A DNA stretch of 64,000 nucleotides from Mesorhizobium sp. B2-4-15 (lineage in GTDB: Bacteria > Pseudomonadota > Alphaproteobacteria > Rhizobiales > Rhizobiaceae): the NCBI RefSeq assembly GCF_006658505.1, contig NZ_VFUZ01000028.1, forward strand, positions 1 through 64,000. The letters run 5' to 3'. Position 1 is the first letter of the stretch. Each line of letters begins with the position of its first letter. The position numbers were made by a program, and so were the translations under genes. Below the pieces are notes generated by a model. The model had not been told where the DNA came from and searched no databases. It saw only the letters and a list, made by a program, of their open reading frames with translations. Shown here one piece after another: positions 43,401 to 51,807 of the stretch.

Positions 43401-44096
43401 GGCGGCGAGGGGCTGTCCGGCACGGGACCGAAAGCTGGCGGGCCGCACTATCTCAGGCGCTTCCGCAAGGCGGCAGAGGCCGGTACCCATGTGCAGGACG
43501 GTCACAAGGTGACGGCGACCGAGCTCGCCGACAATCTGCCGGATCCGACGCTTGGCGGCTGGTCGACCCGGCCGGACCGGATCGCCATTTTGCGCAAGCA
43601 TCTGCGCGGCAAGGGCGCTGCAGCCATCGGGGCTGCCGCTGCTATCGATTTCGGCCAGGTCGATCTGCCCGGGCCGACCGGCGAGGCCAACACGCTGTCG
43701 CTGTCGCCGCGCGGGCGGGTGCTGTGTCTCGGTCCAGATGGCGATACGCTGCTCGCCCAGACGATCCAGGCGCTCGCCGCCGGCAATGCGGTGCTGGCCG
43801 TGGCGCCGGGAGCTCCCGCCGCACTTTCCGCGCTTACCGGGAAGGGCCTGCCTTTGGCGGCGATCGATGGCCGGCCCGATCCGGTCGAGGCACGTTCGCT
43901 GCGCGTAGATGTCGTCGCGTTCTCCGGTACACCGGAAGCGGCGCGCATCGTGCGCAAGGTGATTGCCGAGCGCAGCGGGCCGATCGTGCAGCTGGTCAGC
44001 GAGGTGCTCAATCCGGCGGCGTATGCGCATGAGCGGGCCGTCTGCGTGGACACGACGGCGGCGGGCGGCAATGCAAGCCTGCTCGCGGCGGCCTGA
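40488..44096 (+). CDS. putA: Bifunctional proline dehydrogenase / L-glutamate gamma-semialdehyde dehydrogenase PutA
   Basis: A 1202-residue enzyme converting proline to glutamate. The proline dehydrogenase barrel spans about residues 160-460, with the substrate/FAD region KGAYWDTEIKRAQ. The aldehyde dehydrogenase domain follows (about 510-990), with catalytic Cys808 in SAGQRCSA. The C-terminal 200 residues form the extra domain of long (type B) PutA proteins. There is no N-terminal ribbon-helix-helix domain, so regulation is left to the adjacent putR. ATG 40488 has TAGGA 5 bases upstream and is preferred over an earlier ATG at 40467. Confidence 0.97.
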   Translation: MPLDAIRQQIRANYLPDEDEALKRLAEATGLSAEDRRAISARAADLVRAVRGSSDPRLMEVFLSAYGLSTKEGVALMCLAEALLRVPDAETMDDLIADKIAPHDWSAHSGGSSSIFVNASTWALMLTGRVLDEGEGGIEGTLRSMVRRLGEPVIRKAVAAAMREMGEQFVLGRTIAEAVKRGRPMIQKGYLYSFDMLGEAARTEADALRYHKAYADAISSLDSGSNGPDIRQNHGISVKLSALHPRYEVAQEEEMLPVMAERLLSLALAARHSRMGLNIDAEEADRLDLSLDVIERVLAEPELAGWNGFGVVVQAYGPRAAFAIDWLYALAKKYDRTIMVRLVKGAYWDTEIKRAQTLGLSGYPVFTRKANTDVSYIACAKKLLGMTDRIYPQFATHNAHTVAAILSMAGDRDSFEFQRLHGMGEALHETVRKAEGTRCRIYAPVGAHSDLLAYLVRRLLENGANSSFVHQLTDEDVEPEDIARDPLETIEHQGPAANPAIVRPSQIFGAGRRNSKGFDVTDTVTLAAIDKARAAFAGPDRWHAKPITRAAGYGKQRPIVNPAKPDEVVGTVHEATAKQVSTAVRIAVEAQPAWAKRPVAERAAILSRAADLYEANAVEFFALATREAGKSLADGVAEVREAVDFLRYYAAEAANAEAGTEARGAIVCISPWNFPLAIFTGQIAAALVTGNSVIAKPAEQTPLIAFRAVELLREAGVPEDVIQLLPGDGPSVGGPLTADPRIAGVCFTGSTEVAKLIEKQLAETAAPDAMLIAETGGLNAMIVDSTALPEQAVRDILASAFQSAGQRCSALRVLYVQKDVEKKMLEMLKGAMEALNVGDPWLISTDVGPVIDDEAQASIRDYCIKKGLEGRLIAKLEAPKDGRFVAPHVFRVKGIEEMEREVFGPVLHVATFDADGIDDVIAAINRKGYGLTFGLHTRIEGRAQHFVDGIHAGNIYVNRNQIGAVVGSQPFGGEGLSGTGPKAGGPHYLRRFRKAAEAGTHVQDGHKVTATELADNLPDPTLGGWSTRPDRIAILRKHLRGKGAAAIGAAAAIDFGQVDLPGPTGEANTLSLSPRGRVLCLGPDGDTLLAQTIQALAAGNAVLAVAPGAPAALSALTGKGLPLAAIDGRPDPVEARSLRVDVVAFSGTPEAARIVRKVIAERSGPIVQLVSEVLNPAAYAHERAVCVDTTAAGGNASLLAAA

Positions 44097-44126
44097 GCCG
44101 GCGCTGCCTCCCGGGCATTGGCGTCG

Positions 44127-44441
44127 TCAGGCGCCTTCGACGACGGAAAAGCCCTCGAATTGCGGGTGACCGAGATAGCGGACTTTGGTCGTGCCGACAT
44201 TCCTGTGGGCGGCACGAAAATTCTCCGATTTGGTCCAGGCGACAAAATCGTCCTGGCTGGCCCACACCGTGTGCGACGCAAAAAGCGTGTAGCCCTCGGT
44301 CTCGTTGAGCGCGCCGCGCAGCAGACGGAATTCCCGGAATCCCTTGATTTCGGCGAGACTGGAATCGCGGTTCTTCCACACGGCCTCGAAATCGGCCTCC
44401 GATCCGTTCCGCACCTTGAAGCGGTTCATGGCGATGTACAT
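44127..44441 (-). CDS. IsdG/HmuQ-like haem-degrading monooxygenase (ABM fold)
   Basis: A 104-residue ferredoxin-like monooxygenase. Asn6, Trp69 and His79 correspond in order and spacing to the Asn-Trp-His triad of IsdG-type haem oxygenases; rhizobial HmuQ and HmuD belong to this family. It would open haem in the cytoplasm to release iron. The ATG at 44441 is chosen for AAAGGAA just upstream. It lies just downstream of tonB, in the same operon as the haem receptor, which supports the assignment. Confidence 0.85.
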   Translation of the reverse strand: MYIAMNRFKVRNGSEADFEAVWKNRDSSLAEIKGFREFRLLRGALNETEGYTLFASHTVWASQDDFVAWTKSENFRAAHRNVGTTKVRYLGHPQFEGFSVVEGA

Positions 44442-44492
44442 GGGGTTCCTTTCATGCGGATGGCGATGGTTGTCGTCGCGGTTCCGTGCCAT

Positions 44493-45488
44493 TCAAAATG
44501 GGCCGATTCCAACCTCGAACTCCAAATTTGGGCTTTCGGTTCGTGCCGGAATTGGGGGGAAGGGAGCAGCCTTGCGCACGATGCCGAGCGCGGCTTGATC
44601 GAAAGCCGCCGACCCTGAGCTCTCCAGGATGCGCAACTCATCTATGTTGCCCTTCCTGCCTATGACGAATGCGACAACCGCATTGTTACGTGCGGTCAGT
44701 TGCAGCGAAGGCGGGAGCGTACGATTGACGCTGCCGAGCTTTCTGAAGACGTCGCCCCGGTAGCTGTCTTCCGTGGCGCTGCCTGCCTCTTTCTGTCTCT
44801 TGCCCTTGCTGGCGGTCTGCGCCAGCCGGTCCAGGCCATCGGCCGTGCCGCTTCTCTCATCTGTCGCTGTCGCAGAGGCGGCTGCCGCAGTTGGCCGGGC
44901 GCTCGGGATCGGTGGCTGGTCTGGAACGGCGACAGGCATTTGGGTGCTTTCGGCCTGGACGCTTGGCTGTGCCGGCGTTTCGACCCTGGCAGCCACGCTG
45001 TTTTCCGGGCGAGGGGTCGCCGTTGCCAGTATGTCCGGCGTTGCCACCCGCTGCCTGACAGGTTCCGGCAAAGGCTGCGGCTTGGCTGCATCCTGGGTGG
45101 GTTCCGGAGCCTGGTGTAAAGCTTCTTTGGCCGGCTGCGGAGGTTCTGAGGGCGACACCGGTTTGACCGGTTCTGCCGGTTCCGGCTTGGCCGGCTGCGG
45201 GTTGGGCACCAGGGTCACGTTCATAGCTGGGGATTCGCGGTCCAGCGCGCTGCCGGCCACCTTGTCGCCGGAATGATCGCTGCCTTCCGATTGCTCCGCA
45301 TCCGTCGAATTGAAGATGCCGGAAGGCGACATCAGAAAAAATGCCGCCGCTGCGCCATGAAGCAGGCAGGACGCGATAATGGCTGCCGGCCATTTGCCGT
45401 TACGGGCTGGCCATGCGGATGCAAGCCGCTCGGCCGGCGCTATCGCCAGTTCGCTGCCAGCGTCGGGGAGAGGACTGATTTCCTGCAT
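44493..45488 (-). CDS. tonB: TonB energy-transducing protein
   Basis: A 331-residue protein with a short cytoplasmic tail, one membrane segment (WPAAIIASCLLHGAAAAFFL) and a long proline/alanine/glutamate-rich periplasmic spacer (many KPxP and PEP units). A C-terminal TonB domain follows (YRGDVFRKLGSVNRTL through LEFEVGIGPF). It delivers proton-motive force to outer-membrane receptors. ATG 45488 gives the usual short N-terminus; a TTG at 45620, 4 bp after the upstream gene, would add 44 residues. No exbB/exbD is in the window. Confidence 0.92.
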   Translation of the reverse strand: MQEISPLPDAGSELAIAPAERLASAWPARNGKWPAAIIASCLLHGAAAAFFLMSPSGIFNSTDAEQSEGSDHSGDKVAGSALDRESPAMNVTLVPNPQPAKPEPAEPVKPVSPSEPPQPAKEALHQAPEPTQDAAKPQPLPEPVRQRVATPDILATATPRPENSVAARVETPAQPSVQAESTQMPVAVPDQPPIPSARPTAAAASATATDERSGTADGLDRLAQTASKGKRQKEAGSATEDSYRGDVFRKLGSVNRTLPPSLQLTARNNAVVAFVIGRKGNIDELRILESSGSAAFDQAALGIVRKAAPFPPIPARTESPNLEFEVGIGPF

Positions 45489-45624
45489 GTCGCGGGCCGG
45501 AAATTGCAGCGACCAACGGGCAAAAGTCAAATCAAGATCGCTTGCCCCAAAAGGCAGGATGCCGGTGCTGGCCAGCGGCCGGACCACGGTGTCTTGCCCG
45601 AATAAGGGGTGCAGTCCCAATGCC

Positions 45625-46068
45625 TCAGACGCCGAAAGCGATACTGGTTTTGGTATCGGTCTTCAGCTTGCGCATACAGGCGGCGGGTTCGACACCGGCG
45701 CCCTCGCATTCGGTCGTGCTGTTGATCAGCACACGGCTGACCCTGGCGCAATCCGCGCCGGCCAGATCAAAGCGCGTCACCTTGGTCTTGCCGGACGGCA
45801 GGTCCTTGAAGTCGAGCACGGTCAGCCGGTCGACGACGCCGGCTTCGTTGAACAGGGCGATCTCGAACGCCGCCTTGGAGAGGTCGGCGCCGAGATTGTT
45901 GTTGATCAGGAAGGTCAGCCGGCAGCCCTTGTCGGAAGGTTGAGCGGCGTTGAGCTCCAAGGTGAGGACAGGCCCCGGCGCGGACCCTTCGGCCCACGCC
46001 GGAACCGTCGCAAGCGACATCGCCAGCGTCGAGGTCAGCAGACGAAGGGATGTCGTCAAGCTCGTCAT
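45625..46068 (-). CDS. Exported hypothetical protein between haem receptor and tonB
   Basis: A 147-residue protein with a signal peptide (LRLLTSTLAMSLATVPAWA) and a compact mature domain of about 120 residues rich in beta strands. It has four cysteines, in GCRLTF, ADCARV, TECEGAG and AACMRK. I do not recognise a named family. Its place, 5 bp downstream of the TonB-dependent receptor gene and upstream of tonB, points to a periplasmic role in haem or iron acquisition. The disulfide-compatible cysteines would suit an exported protein. Confidence 0.8.
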   Translation of the reverse strand: MTSLTTSLRLLTSTLAMSLATVPAWAEGSAPGPVLTLELNAAQPSDKGCRLTFLINNNLGADLSKAAFEIALFNEAGVVDRLTVLDFKDLPSGKTKVTRFDLAGADCARVSRVLINSTTECEGAGVEPAACMRKLKTDTKTSIAFGV

Positions 46069-46073
46069 GGTCG

Positions 46074-48266
46074 TCAGCCTCCGAACCGCATCGTCGCGGC
46101 CAGCTTCAGTGTGATGCCCGGCTCGTAGACCGCGACCGTGGTGCTGCCGTTCAGCGGGTTGGCGTATTTGACATCGAACAGATTGTCGGCACGGAAATCG
46201 ACCTTCAAAGCGTCGGTCGCCTGATAGCTGGCGAAGGCGTTGACCAGCGTGTAATCCTTGGCCACCAAATTGCCCTTCGGCTTGCCGTTGTACTGCACTT
46301 CGCCGCCGACGGTGAGCTTGTCCTCAAGGAAGCGCAGCCCAAGCTGGGCTGTCGCCTGCGAGGACGGGATCGTGGCAAGATCGGCCTCGGCACCCTTGTA
46401 GGATATGGTGCGACCATCGATGAACGATGCGGAGAGGCCGGCATAGCCCCAGGCCGTGTCATAGACACTTTCCAGTTCGAATCCGTCGATCTTGGCCTTG
46501 GCGAAGTTCTGATACTGGAAGCAGATCGGGATGCCGGGGCCGAACGGGCAGCCGCTGCCAGGCGCGAACGGCGACAGCGTCACGCCATCGATGAAGTCTT
46601 CGACATTGTTGTTGAAGTAGGCCGCCTTGAATCGAAGCGCGTCGCCGGCCTCAACAATGTCGTTCTGCTTGTAATTGACGCCGAACTCGATCGTCTTGCC
46701 GGTTTCAGGCCGCAGATTGGGGTTGGGCAGGAACGGAAAGCTCACTCCCGCGGGATGGTTGCCGCTGATTAATGTCTCCGTGATCGACGGTGGGCGGTAG
46801 CCTTCCGCATAGGTGCCGTAGAGCTGGAGACCCGCGAGGCCGGCGGTTTCGAAGGGTGAGACGCCGACGGTCACGCGCGGAGAAACCCGGTCGCCCGACG
46901 CTTCGTGGGTATCGTCCTTCAGGCTGTAGCTGTCGTAGCGCAGACCGGCGATGACTTCGAGCCAGTCCCAGGCGAGCTTGTCCTGGACGTAAGCGCCAGA
47001 GACGTTGCGCTTGCCCGACGGCGTGTAGAAGCTGTCGCCGCCAGCCGCGCCACCGGTCTTGACGTTGTCGCCGACCCAGTCGCCGCCATAGGTCAGTTCG
47101 TGCGCGATCCCGCCGGTTTCGAAGCGCGATGTGTTCCAGATATCGATGCCCGTTGTGCCGACATCGAAAGTCGATTGCGACCCTGCCGGCACGACAATGG
47201 GGAGACCGGTCACCGGGTCGAAGCGGTTCTGCGGGACAAGGCTGGTCAGATCGAGATTGGTTTTGTTGTACGACGTGTTGATATGGAGGTCGAGCCAGCT
47301 CTTGTCTTCATCCGTGATGTTGTAGCGGGCCGTGAAGGTGTTCGACTTCAGGTCGACATCGTTGACCGGGACGCCGCCAGCGGTTTCTTTCCAGCCATCG
47401 CTTGAGCCCACCCAGCCGAGCTTCAGCTCGCTGTTGTCGGTCGGCCGGAGGGTGGTCTTGAGCAGGCCGCTCAGCACGTCGAAGCCGGTGCCTTTGACCG
47501 TGTCGCCGCCGCCATGCCTGTAGTCATCATAGTTGCGGTAAACGATGTTGGCCAATGCGTCCCAGTTCTCATTGAAGCGATAAGCGCCGGTGGCGCTGGT
47601 GGTCCAGCCCTTGCCATTGCTCTCATAGCGTCCGGTGACGGAGCCTGCCCATATCTCCTCGGGTCTGAGAAAATCCTCGGCATCCTTGGTATCGAAGAAA
47701 ACGACGCCACCGATGGCGCCCGAGCCATAGGTGTTGGCGACGGGACCGCGGATCACATCGACGGATTTGACCAGCTCGGGATCGATATAGAAGGTCGATT
47801 GTGTGCCATGGTCGGAACGCTGGAAATCCTGACGTGCCCCGTCGACGATCACCGCGACACGGCCAAAATCCTGCAGGCCGCGAATGTTGATGCTGGTGCT
47901 GACGCGCCTGGCGTCGGCCTGAGCGGCGACACCCGGAATGCCGAGCAGCATCTCGTTCGGCGTCGTCGCCATGCGGCGATCAAGCTGCTCCTGGCCGACA
48001 TGGCTGGCCGAGGCCAGCGATTCGATCGCGGTCTCACCGGTGCGGCTGATGACCAGGACTTTGTCGAGCAACGTTGCGCCTGCCTGTGCGGCCTTTTCTT
48101 CGTCAATCTTTTTCGACTGATCAGCCTGCTGTCCCGCCGCCGGCTGCGCCGCCTGTTGCCCGTGCGCTGATGGCGCGGACAGGGCGATCGCCGCCACGCT
48201 CGCCAACAAAGCCGCTCCGCCGTTGGTCGCGGCCCGGCCGCGCCATTCCCAATTCATCAATCCCAT
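46074..48266 (-). CDS. TonB-dependent haem/haemoglobin receptor
   Basis: A 730-residue outer-membrane receptor. A signal peptide is followed by a plug domain (residues about 90-200, with ASASHVGQEQLDRRMATTPNEML and INIRGLQDFGRVAVIVDGARQ). A 22-strand barrel ends in an aromatic-containing terminus. The extracellular motif YAEGYRPPS...NPNLRPETG is characteristic of haem/haemoglobin receptors. It is the first gene of a minus-strand operon with an exported protein, tonB and a haem oxygenase. ATG 48266 has GGAG 7-9 bases upstream. A RirA-type operator lies in the 200-bp divergent region. Confidence 0.93.
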   Translation of the reverse strand: MGLMNWEWRGRAATNGGAALLASVAAIALSAPSAHGQQAAQPAAGQQADQSKKIDEEKAAQAGATLLDKVLVISRTGETAIESLASASHVGQEQLDRRMATTPNEMLLGIPGVAAQADARRVSTSINIRGLQDFGRVAVIVDGARQDFQRSDHGTQSTFYIDPELVKSVDVIRGPVANTYGSGAIGGVVFFDTKDAEDFLRPEEIWAGSVTGRYESNGKGWTTSATGAYRFNENWDALANIVYRNYDDYRHGGGDTVKGTGFDVLSGLLKTTLRPTDNSELKLGWVGSSDGWKETAGGVPVNDVDLKSNTFTARYNITDEDKSWLDLHINTSYNKTNLDLTSLVPQNRFDPVTGLPIVVPAGSQSTFDVGTTGIDIWNTSRFETGGIAHELTYGGDWVGDNVKTGGAAGGDSFYTPSGKRNVSGAYVQDKLAWDWLEVIAGLRYDSYSLKDDTHEASGDRVSPRVTVGVSPFETAGLAGLQLYGTYAEGYRPPSITETLISGNHPAGVSFPFLPNPNLRPETGKTIEFGVNYKQNDIVEAGDALRFKAAYFNNNVEDFIDGVTLSPFAPGSGCPFGPGIPICFQYQNFAKAKIDGFELESVYDTAWGYAGLSASFIDGRTISYKGAEADLATIPSSQATAQLGLRFLEDKLTVGGEVQYNGKPKGNLVAKDYTLVNAFASYQATDALKVDFRADNLFDVKYANPLNGSTTVAVYEPGITLKLAATMRFGG

Positions 48267-48385
48267 GCCCCAACTCCAAATTCCAGGTTGCGCGCTGGCT
48301 GGCCTGGGGCTGGCTCGCATTTTTGATCATGGCCGGGGTTTAAATGTTGACTCGATTACTCCGGTATTGCACTGACTAGTAAACA

Positions 48386-48400
48386 TGATTATCCGAGTCA
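48386..48400. promoter_or_regulatory. RirA iron-responsive operator candidate (TGA-N9-TCA)
   Basis: TGA at 48386-48388 and TCA at 48398-48400 are separated by exactly 9 bases, matching the RirA operator pattern. The site lies in the 200-bp region between the divergent haem receptor and hmuP genes and overlaps a TTGACT hexamer reading toward the receptor. RirA is encoded about 4 kb away. The motif is short, so chance occurrence is possible. Confidence 0.5.
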
Positions 48401-48466
48401 AGAAATGAATCGGCAATAGCGTAACGCTTAGCCAGATGCCCGGCACAGGAAAGGGATCGATCCCAG

Positions 48467-48673
48467 ATGAACACGCACAATCCGAACGATTTTCGTTATC
48501 GCACCCGCCGCTCCGATGATGCCTCCACCCGGTTTGATCGGATCCCAATGGCGGTGCGAACGCTCTCCAGCAACACGCTGTTCCAGGGTGAGCACGAGAT
48601 CGGCATCGAACATCATGGCGCGCTCTATCGGCTGAAGATCACCCGGCAGGGCAAGCTCATTCTCAACAAGTAA
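48467..48673 (+). CDS. hmuP: Haemin uptake protein HmuP/HemP
   Basis: A 68-residue protein of the HemP/HmuP family, recognised by the C-terminal pattern VRTLSSNTLFQGEHEIGIEH and GALYRLKITRQGKLILNK. In Bradyrhizobium and Sinorhizobium, HmuP acts as a co-activator needed for expression of haem utilisation genes. It is the first gene of the hmuPSTUV operon, divergent from the receptor operon. A possible RirA operator lies upstream. Confidence 0.95.
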   Translation: MNTHNPNDFRYRTRRSDDASTRFDRIPMAVRTLSSNTLFQGEHEIGIEHHGALYRLKITRQGKLILNK

Positions 48674-48695
48674 GACAAGGCATCAGGGGTAAGAG

Positions 48696-49754
48696 ATGGA
48701 TCAGCGCGTAAAACCCGCCGCACATGAAATCCGGCGGGCACGGACGGAGAATCCGAAAGCGCGCGAGCGTGACCTCGCCGTCCAGATCGGCATTTCCGAA
48801 GCCGAACTCGTCGCCGCGCATTGCGGCGACGGCGTCATTCGCATCGAGCCGCGCGTCAATGATCTTCTGACCGGGCTCGAGGCCGTCGGCGAGGTGATGG
48901 CACTGACCCGAAATGAAAGTGCCGTGCACGAGAAGATAGGCGTCTACGACAAGGTTCTCACCGGCAATCACAATGCCATGGTGCTCGGCGAGAACATCGA
49001 CCTGCGCATCTTTCCGAAAGTCTGGGCGCATGGCTTTGCCGTGGAAAAGCGCGACGGCGACGACATCCGCCGCAGCCTGCAGTTCTTCGATGTGGCGGGC
49101 GAGGCGGTGCACAAGGTGCATCTGCGGCCGGCTTCCAGCCTCTACGCCTACCAGAAGCTGATCGCTTCGCTGGAATCGTCGAACCAGGAGCCGGCGATCG
49201 ACATTTCAGTGCCAATCCCGGACGAGAGCGAGGCTGCGGCAACCACCGCCAGTCTCGACGACCTGCGCGACCGCTGGAGCCGGCTGACCGATGTGCACCA
49301 GTTCTTCGGCATGCTGAAGACACTGAAGCTCAGCCGCCGCCAGGCGGTGCGCATGGTCGGCCAGGACTATGCCTGGCTGCTCGACAAGGACGCGGTCCGC
49401 GCCATGTTCGATCATGCCGCCGAAGGCGGGATGCCGATCATGTGCTTTGTGGGAAACCGCGGCTGCATCCAGATCCATTCGGGGCCTGTCAAGTCGATCA
49501 AGCCGATGGGGCCGTGGATCAACGTGCTGGACGAGACCTTCCACCTGCATTTGCGAACCGACCACATCCATGAAATCTGGGCGGTGCGCAAGCCGACCAA
49601 GGACGGCCATGTCACCTCGCTGGAGGTCTATGCCGCCAATGGCGACATGATCATTCAGTTCTTCGGCAAGCGGCATGAAGACGAAGGCGAGCGCGACGAC
49701 TGGCGATTCCTGGCCGAGACCTTGCCGCGCATTCCCAGCCCGACGGCAGCCTGA
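48696..49754 (+). CDS. hmuS: Haemin-degrading factor HmuS
   Basis: A 352-residue protein of the HemS/HmuS family with two related halves (about residues 25-170 and 200-345). Family features include VMALTRNESAVHEKIGVYD in the first half and MCFVGNRGCIQIHSGPV in the second. These cytoplasmic proteins bind haem delivered by the importer and traffic or degrade it. It lies 22 bp after hmuP and 11 bp before hmuT. Confidence 0.95.
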   Translation: MDQRVKPAAHEIRRARTENPKARERDLAVQIGISEAELVAAHCGDGVIRIEPRVNDLLTGLEAVGEVMALTRNESAVHEKIGVYDKVLTGNHNAMVLGENIDLRIFPKVWAHGFAVEKRDGDDIRRSLQFFDVAGEAVHKVHLRPASSLYAYQKLIASLESSNQEPAIDISVPIPDESEAAATTASLDDLRDRWSRLTDVHQFFGMLKTLKLSRRQAVRMVGQDYAWLLDKDAVRAMFDHAAEGGMPIMCFVGNRGCIQIHSGPVKSIKPMGPWINVLDETFHLHLRTDHIHEIWAVRKPTKDGHVTSLEVYAANGDMIIQFFGKRHEDEGERDDWRFLAETLPRIPSPTAA

Positions 49755-49765
49755 GGAACAGTGTG

Positions 49766-50674
49766 ATGCGGTTTTTCCCGAACCTGCCAGTCATGCGCGG
49801 CTCGATGCTTGGGCCGATGGTCGGCCTTTCGCTTGCTTTTGCCGCGCTACAACCGGCTGGCGCCGCTGAGGACGTCGCTGTCTTCCCGGATCCTTCCAAG
49901 ATCGCGGCCATCGGTGGCTCGATCACCGAAATCGTCTACGCGCTTGGCGAGGAGAAGCATCTGGTGGCCCGCGATTCCACCAGCCGCTATCCCAGAGCCG
50001 CGCTCGGCCTGCCCGATGTCGGCTATATGCGCCAGCTGTCACCGGAGGGTGTGCTGTCGGTCAATCCGACCGGCATATTGGCGCTGCAGGGCAGCGGGCC
50101 CAGGGAAGCGGTCGACGTGCTGAAGAAGACCAGCATCCCGTTCGTCGAAGTGCCCGAACATTATAGCCGCGAAGGCATTCTCGAGAAGGTCCGCATTGTC
50201 GGCAAGGCGCTCGGCATCGACGCCAAGGCTGACGCACTGGCCGACGAGCTTGATGCCAAGCTCACGGCCGCCGAAAAGCAGACAGCCTCGATCAAGCAGC
50301 GCAAACGCGTCCTGTTCGTGCTGTCGATACAAGGCGGCAAGATCCTGGCGGCCGGCGGCGAGACCGCGGCCGATGGCATCATCAAGCTCGCCGGCGCGGT
50401 CAACGCGATCGAAGGCTTTTCCGGCTACAAGCAGATGTCCGACGAGGCCATCGTCACCGCCAGCCCGGATGTGGTCCTGATGATGAGCAATGCCGGGCCG
50501 CCGGTGTCGGACGAGGAATTGTTCGGCAATCCGGCGATCGCATCGACGCCGGCTGGAACCGCGCGCAAGATAATCCGCATAGACGGTGCCTACCTGCTCG
50601 GCTTCGGGCCGCGCACCGCCGACGCCATCCACGACCTCGCCGTCTCGCTCTATGGCGGGCAGGTCACGGACTAG
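49766..50674 (+). CDS. hmuT: Periplasmic haem-binding protein HmuT
   Basis: A 302-residue class III substrate-binding protein. A signal peptide (cut after AALQPAGA) precedes IAAIGGSITEIVYALG. The DSTSRYPRAA motif carries the tyrosine that binds haem iron in HmuT proteins. It hands haem to HmuUV. ATG 49766 or the preceding GTG 49763 can serve as start; GAGGAA is close to both. It has a short intergenic gap to hmuU. Confidence 0.93.
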   Translation: MRFFPNLPVMRGSMLGPMVGLSLAFAALQPAGAAEDVAVFPDPSKIAAIGGSITEIVYALGEEKHLVARDSTSRYPRAALGLPDVGYMRQLSPEGVLSVNPTGILALQGSGPREAVDVLKKTSIPFVEVPEHYSREGILEKVRIVGKALGIDAKADALADELDAKLTAAEKQTASIKQRKRVLFVLSIQGGKILAAGGETAADGIIKLAGAVNAIEGFSGYKQMSDEAIVTASPDVVLMMSNAGPPVSDEELFGNPAIASTPAGTARKIIRIDGAYLLGFGPRTADAIHDLAVSLYGGQVTD

Positions 50675-50685
50675 CGGGGCATATC

Positions 50686-51786
50686 ATGGTCGATCAATCG
50701 ATCGCCGGTCCGGTGAAGGTGATGGATGCATCCGAAGGCGACCGTTCCGGGCGCGCCCGCGCCGTCATTCTTCTGCTGTGCCTGGGGCTTGCCGTTGCCG
50801 TCTTGCTGTCGCTCACGTTGGGAGCATCGGACGCGTCGGCTGTCAACGTTCTCAGGGATCGGCTGTTTGGGGCTGTTCCAAGCGACACCGCCTTGAGCGC
50901 CCGCGACAGCCTGATCGTCTACGATATTCGCCTGCCGCGCGTCATTCTCGGCATGCTGGTGGGCGCAGCGCTCGCGGTCTGCGGCGCCGTCATGCAGGGG
51001 CTGTTCCGCAATCCGCTGGCCGACCCCGGCCTGATCGGCGTTTCCGCTGGCTCCAGCCTCGGCGCGGTTGCCATCATCGTGCTCGGCGGCACCATACTGG
51101 CACCGATGACGGCCTTGCTAGGCACGTTTGGGCTGCCTCTGGCCGCCTTCAGCGGTGGGCTTGTCGCGACATTGGTGCTCTGCCAGGTCGCCACACGGCA
51201 GGGCCGCACATCGGTCGCCACCATGCTGCTCGCCGGCATCGCGCTTGGCGCGCTTGCGATGGCGCTGACCGGCATCCTCATCTTCATGGCGGATGATCGC
51301 CAGTTGCGCGACCTGACCTTCTGGTCGCTCGGATCGCTGGGCGGCGCGACCTGGGCGAAGATCGGGTCTGTGGGGCCGATCATCATATTGGCGCTGGCTG
51401 CGATGCCGTTCCTGGCGCGTGGCCTCAACGCGCTGGCGCTCGGCGAGGCGACCGCCGGCCATCTCGGCATACCGGTGCAGCGGCTGAAATACACGGCCAT
51501 TGTCGGCGTCTCGGCGGCAGTCGGGGCTTCTGTTGCCGTCAGCGGCGGGATCGGCTTCGTCGGCATCGTCGTGCCGCACCTGCTGCGCCTGCTGATCGGC
51601 CCGGACAATCGCTACCTCCTGCCGGCCTCGGCGCTGCTCGGTGCTTCGCTGCTGCTGCTCGCCGACGCCGTTGCCCGCACCATCGTGGCGCCGGCCGAAT
51701 TGCCGATCGGCATCGTCACCGCAATATCAGGCGCGCCATTCTTCCTGTGGATCCTGCTGCGCAAGCGCGGCGTCGTCGATCTCTGA
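50686..51786 (+). CDS. hmuU: Haem ABC transporter permease HmuU
   Basis: A 366-residue FecCD-type permease with about 9-10 membrane segments. It has RLPRVILGMLVGAALAVCGA near residue 83 and the coupling region GEATAGHLGIPVQRLKY. The segment GFVGIVVPHLLRLLIGPDNR near residue 290 is the family hallmark. It forms the inner-membrane channel for haem. It follows hmuT by 11 bp; a short gap leads to hmuV. Confidence 0.95.
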   Translation: MVDQSIAGPVKVMDASEGDRSGRARAVILLLCLGLAVAVLLSLTLGASDASAVNVLRDRLFGAVPSDTALSARDSLIVYDIRLPRVILGMLVGAALAVCGAVMQGLFRNPLADPGLIGVSAGSSLGAVAIIVLGGTILAPMTALLGTFGLPLAAFSGGLVATLVLCQVATRQGRTSVATMLLAGIALGALAMALTGILIFMADDRQLRDLTFWSLGSLGGATWAKIGSVGPIIILALAAMPFLARGLNALALGEATAGHLGIPVQRLKYTAIVGVSAAVGASVAVSGGIGFVGIVVPHLLRLLIGPDNRYLLPASALLGASLLLLADAVARTIVAPAELPIGIVTAISGAPFFLWILLRKRGVVDL

Positions 51787-51807
51787 AATTGGGACTGTGA
51801 AGCTGGG

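Noticed and set aside
45489-45620. TTG start for tonB that would add 44 residues
   Set aside because: The extra residues do not resemble a TonB N-terminus. The ATG at 45488 gives the usual short tail before the membrane segment, though coupling to the upstream gene keeps some doubt.
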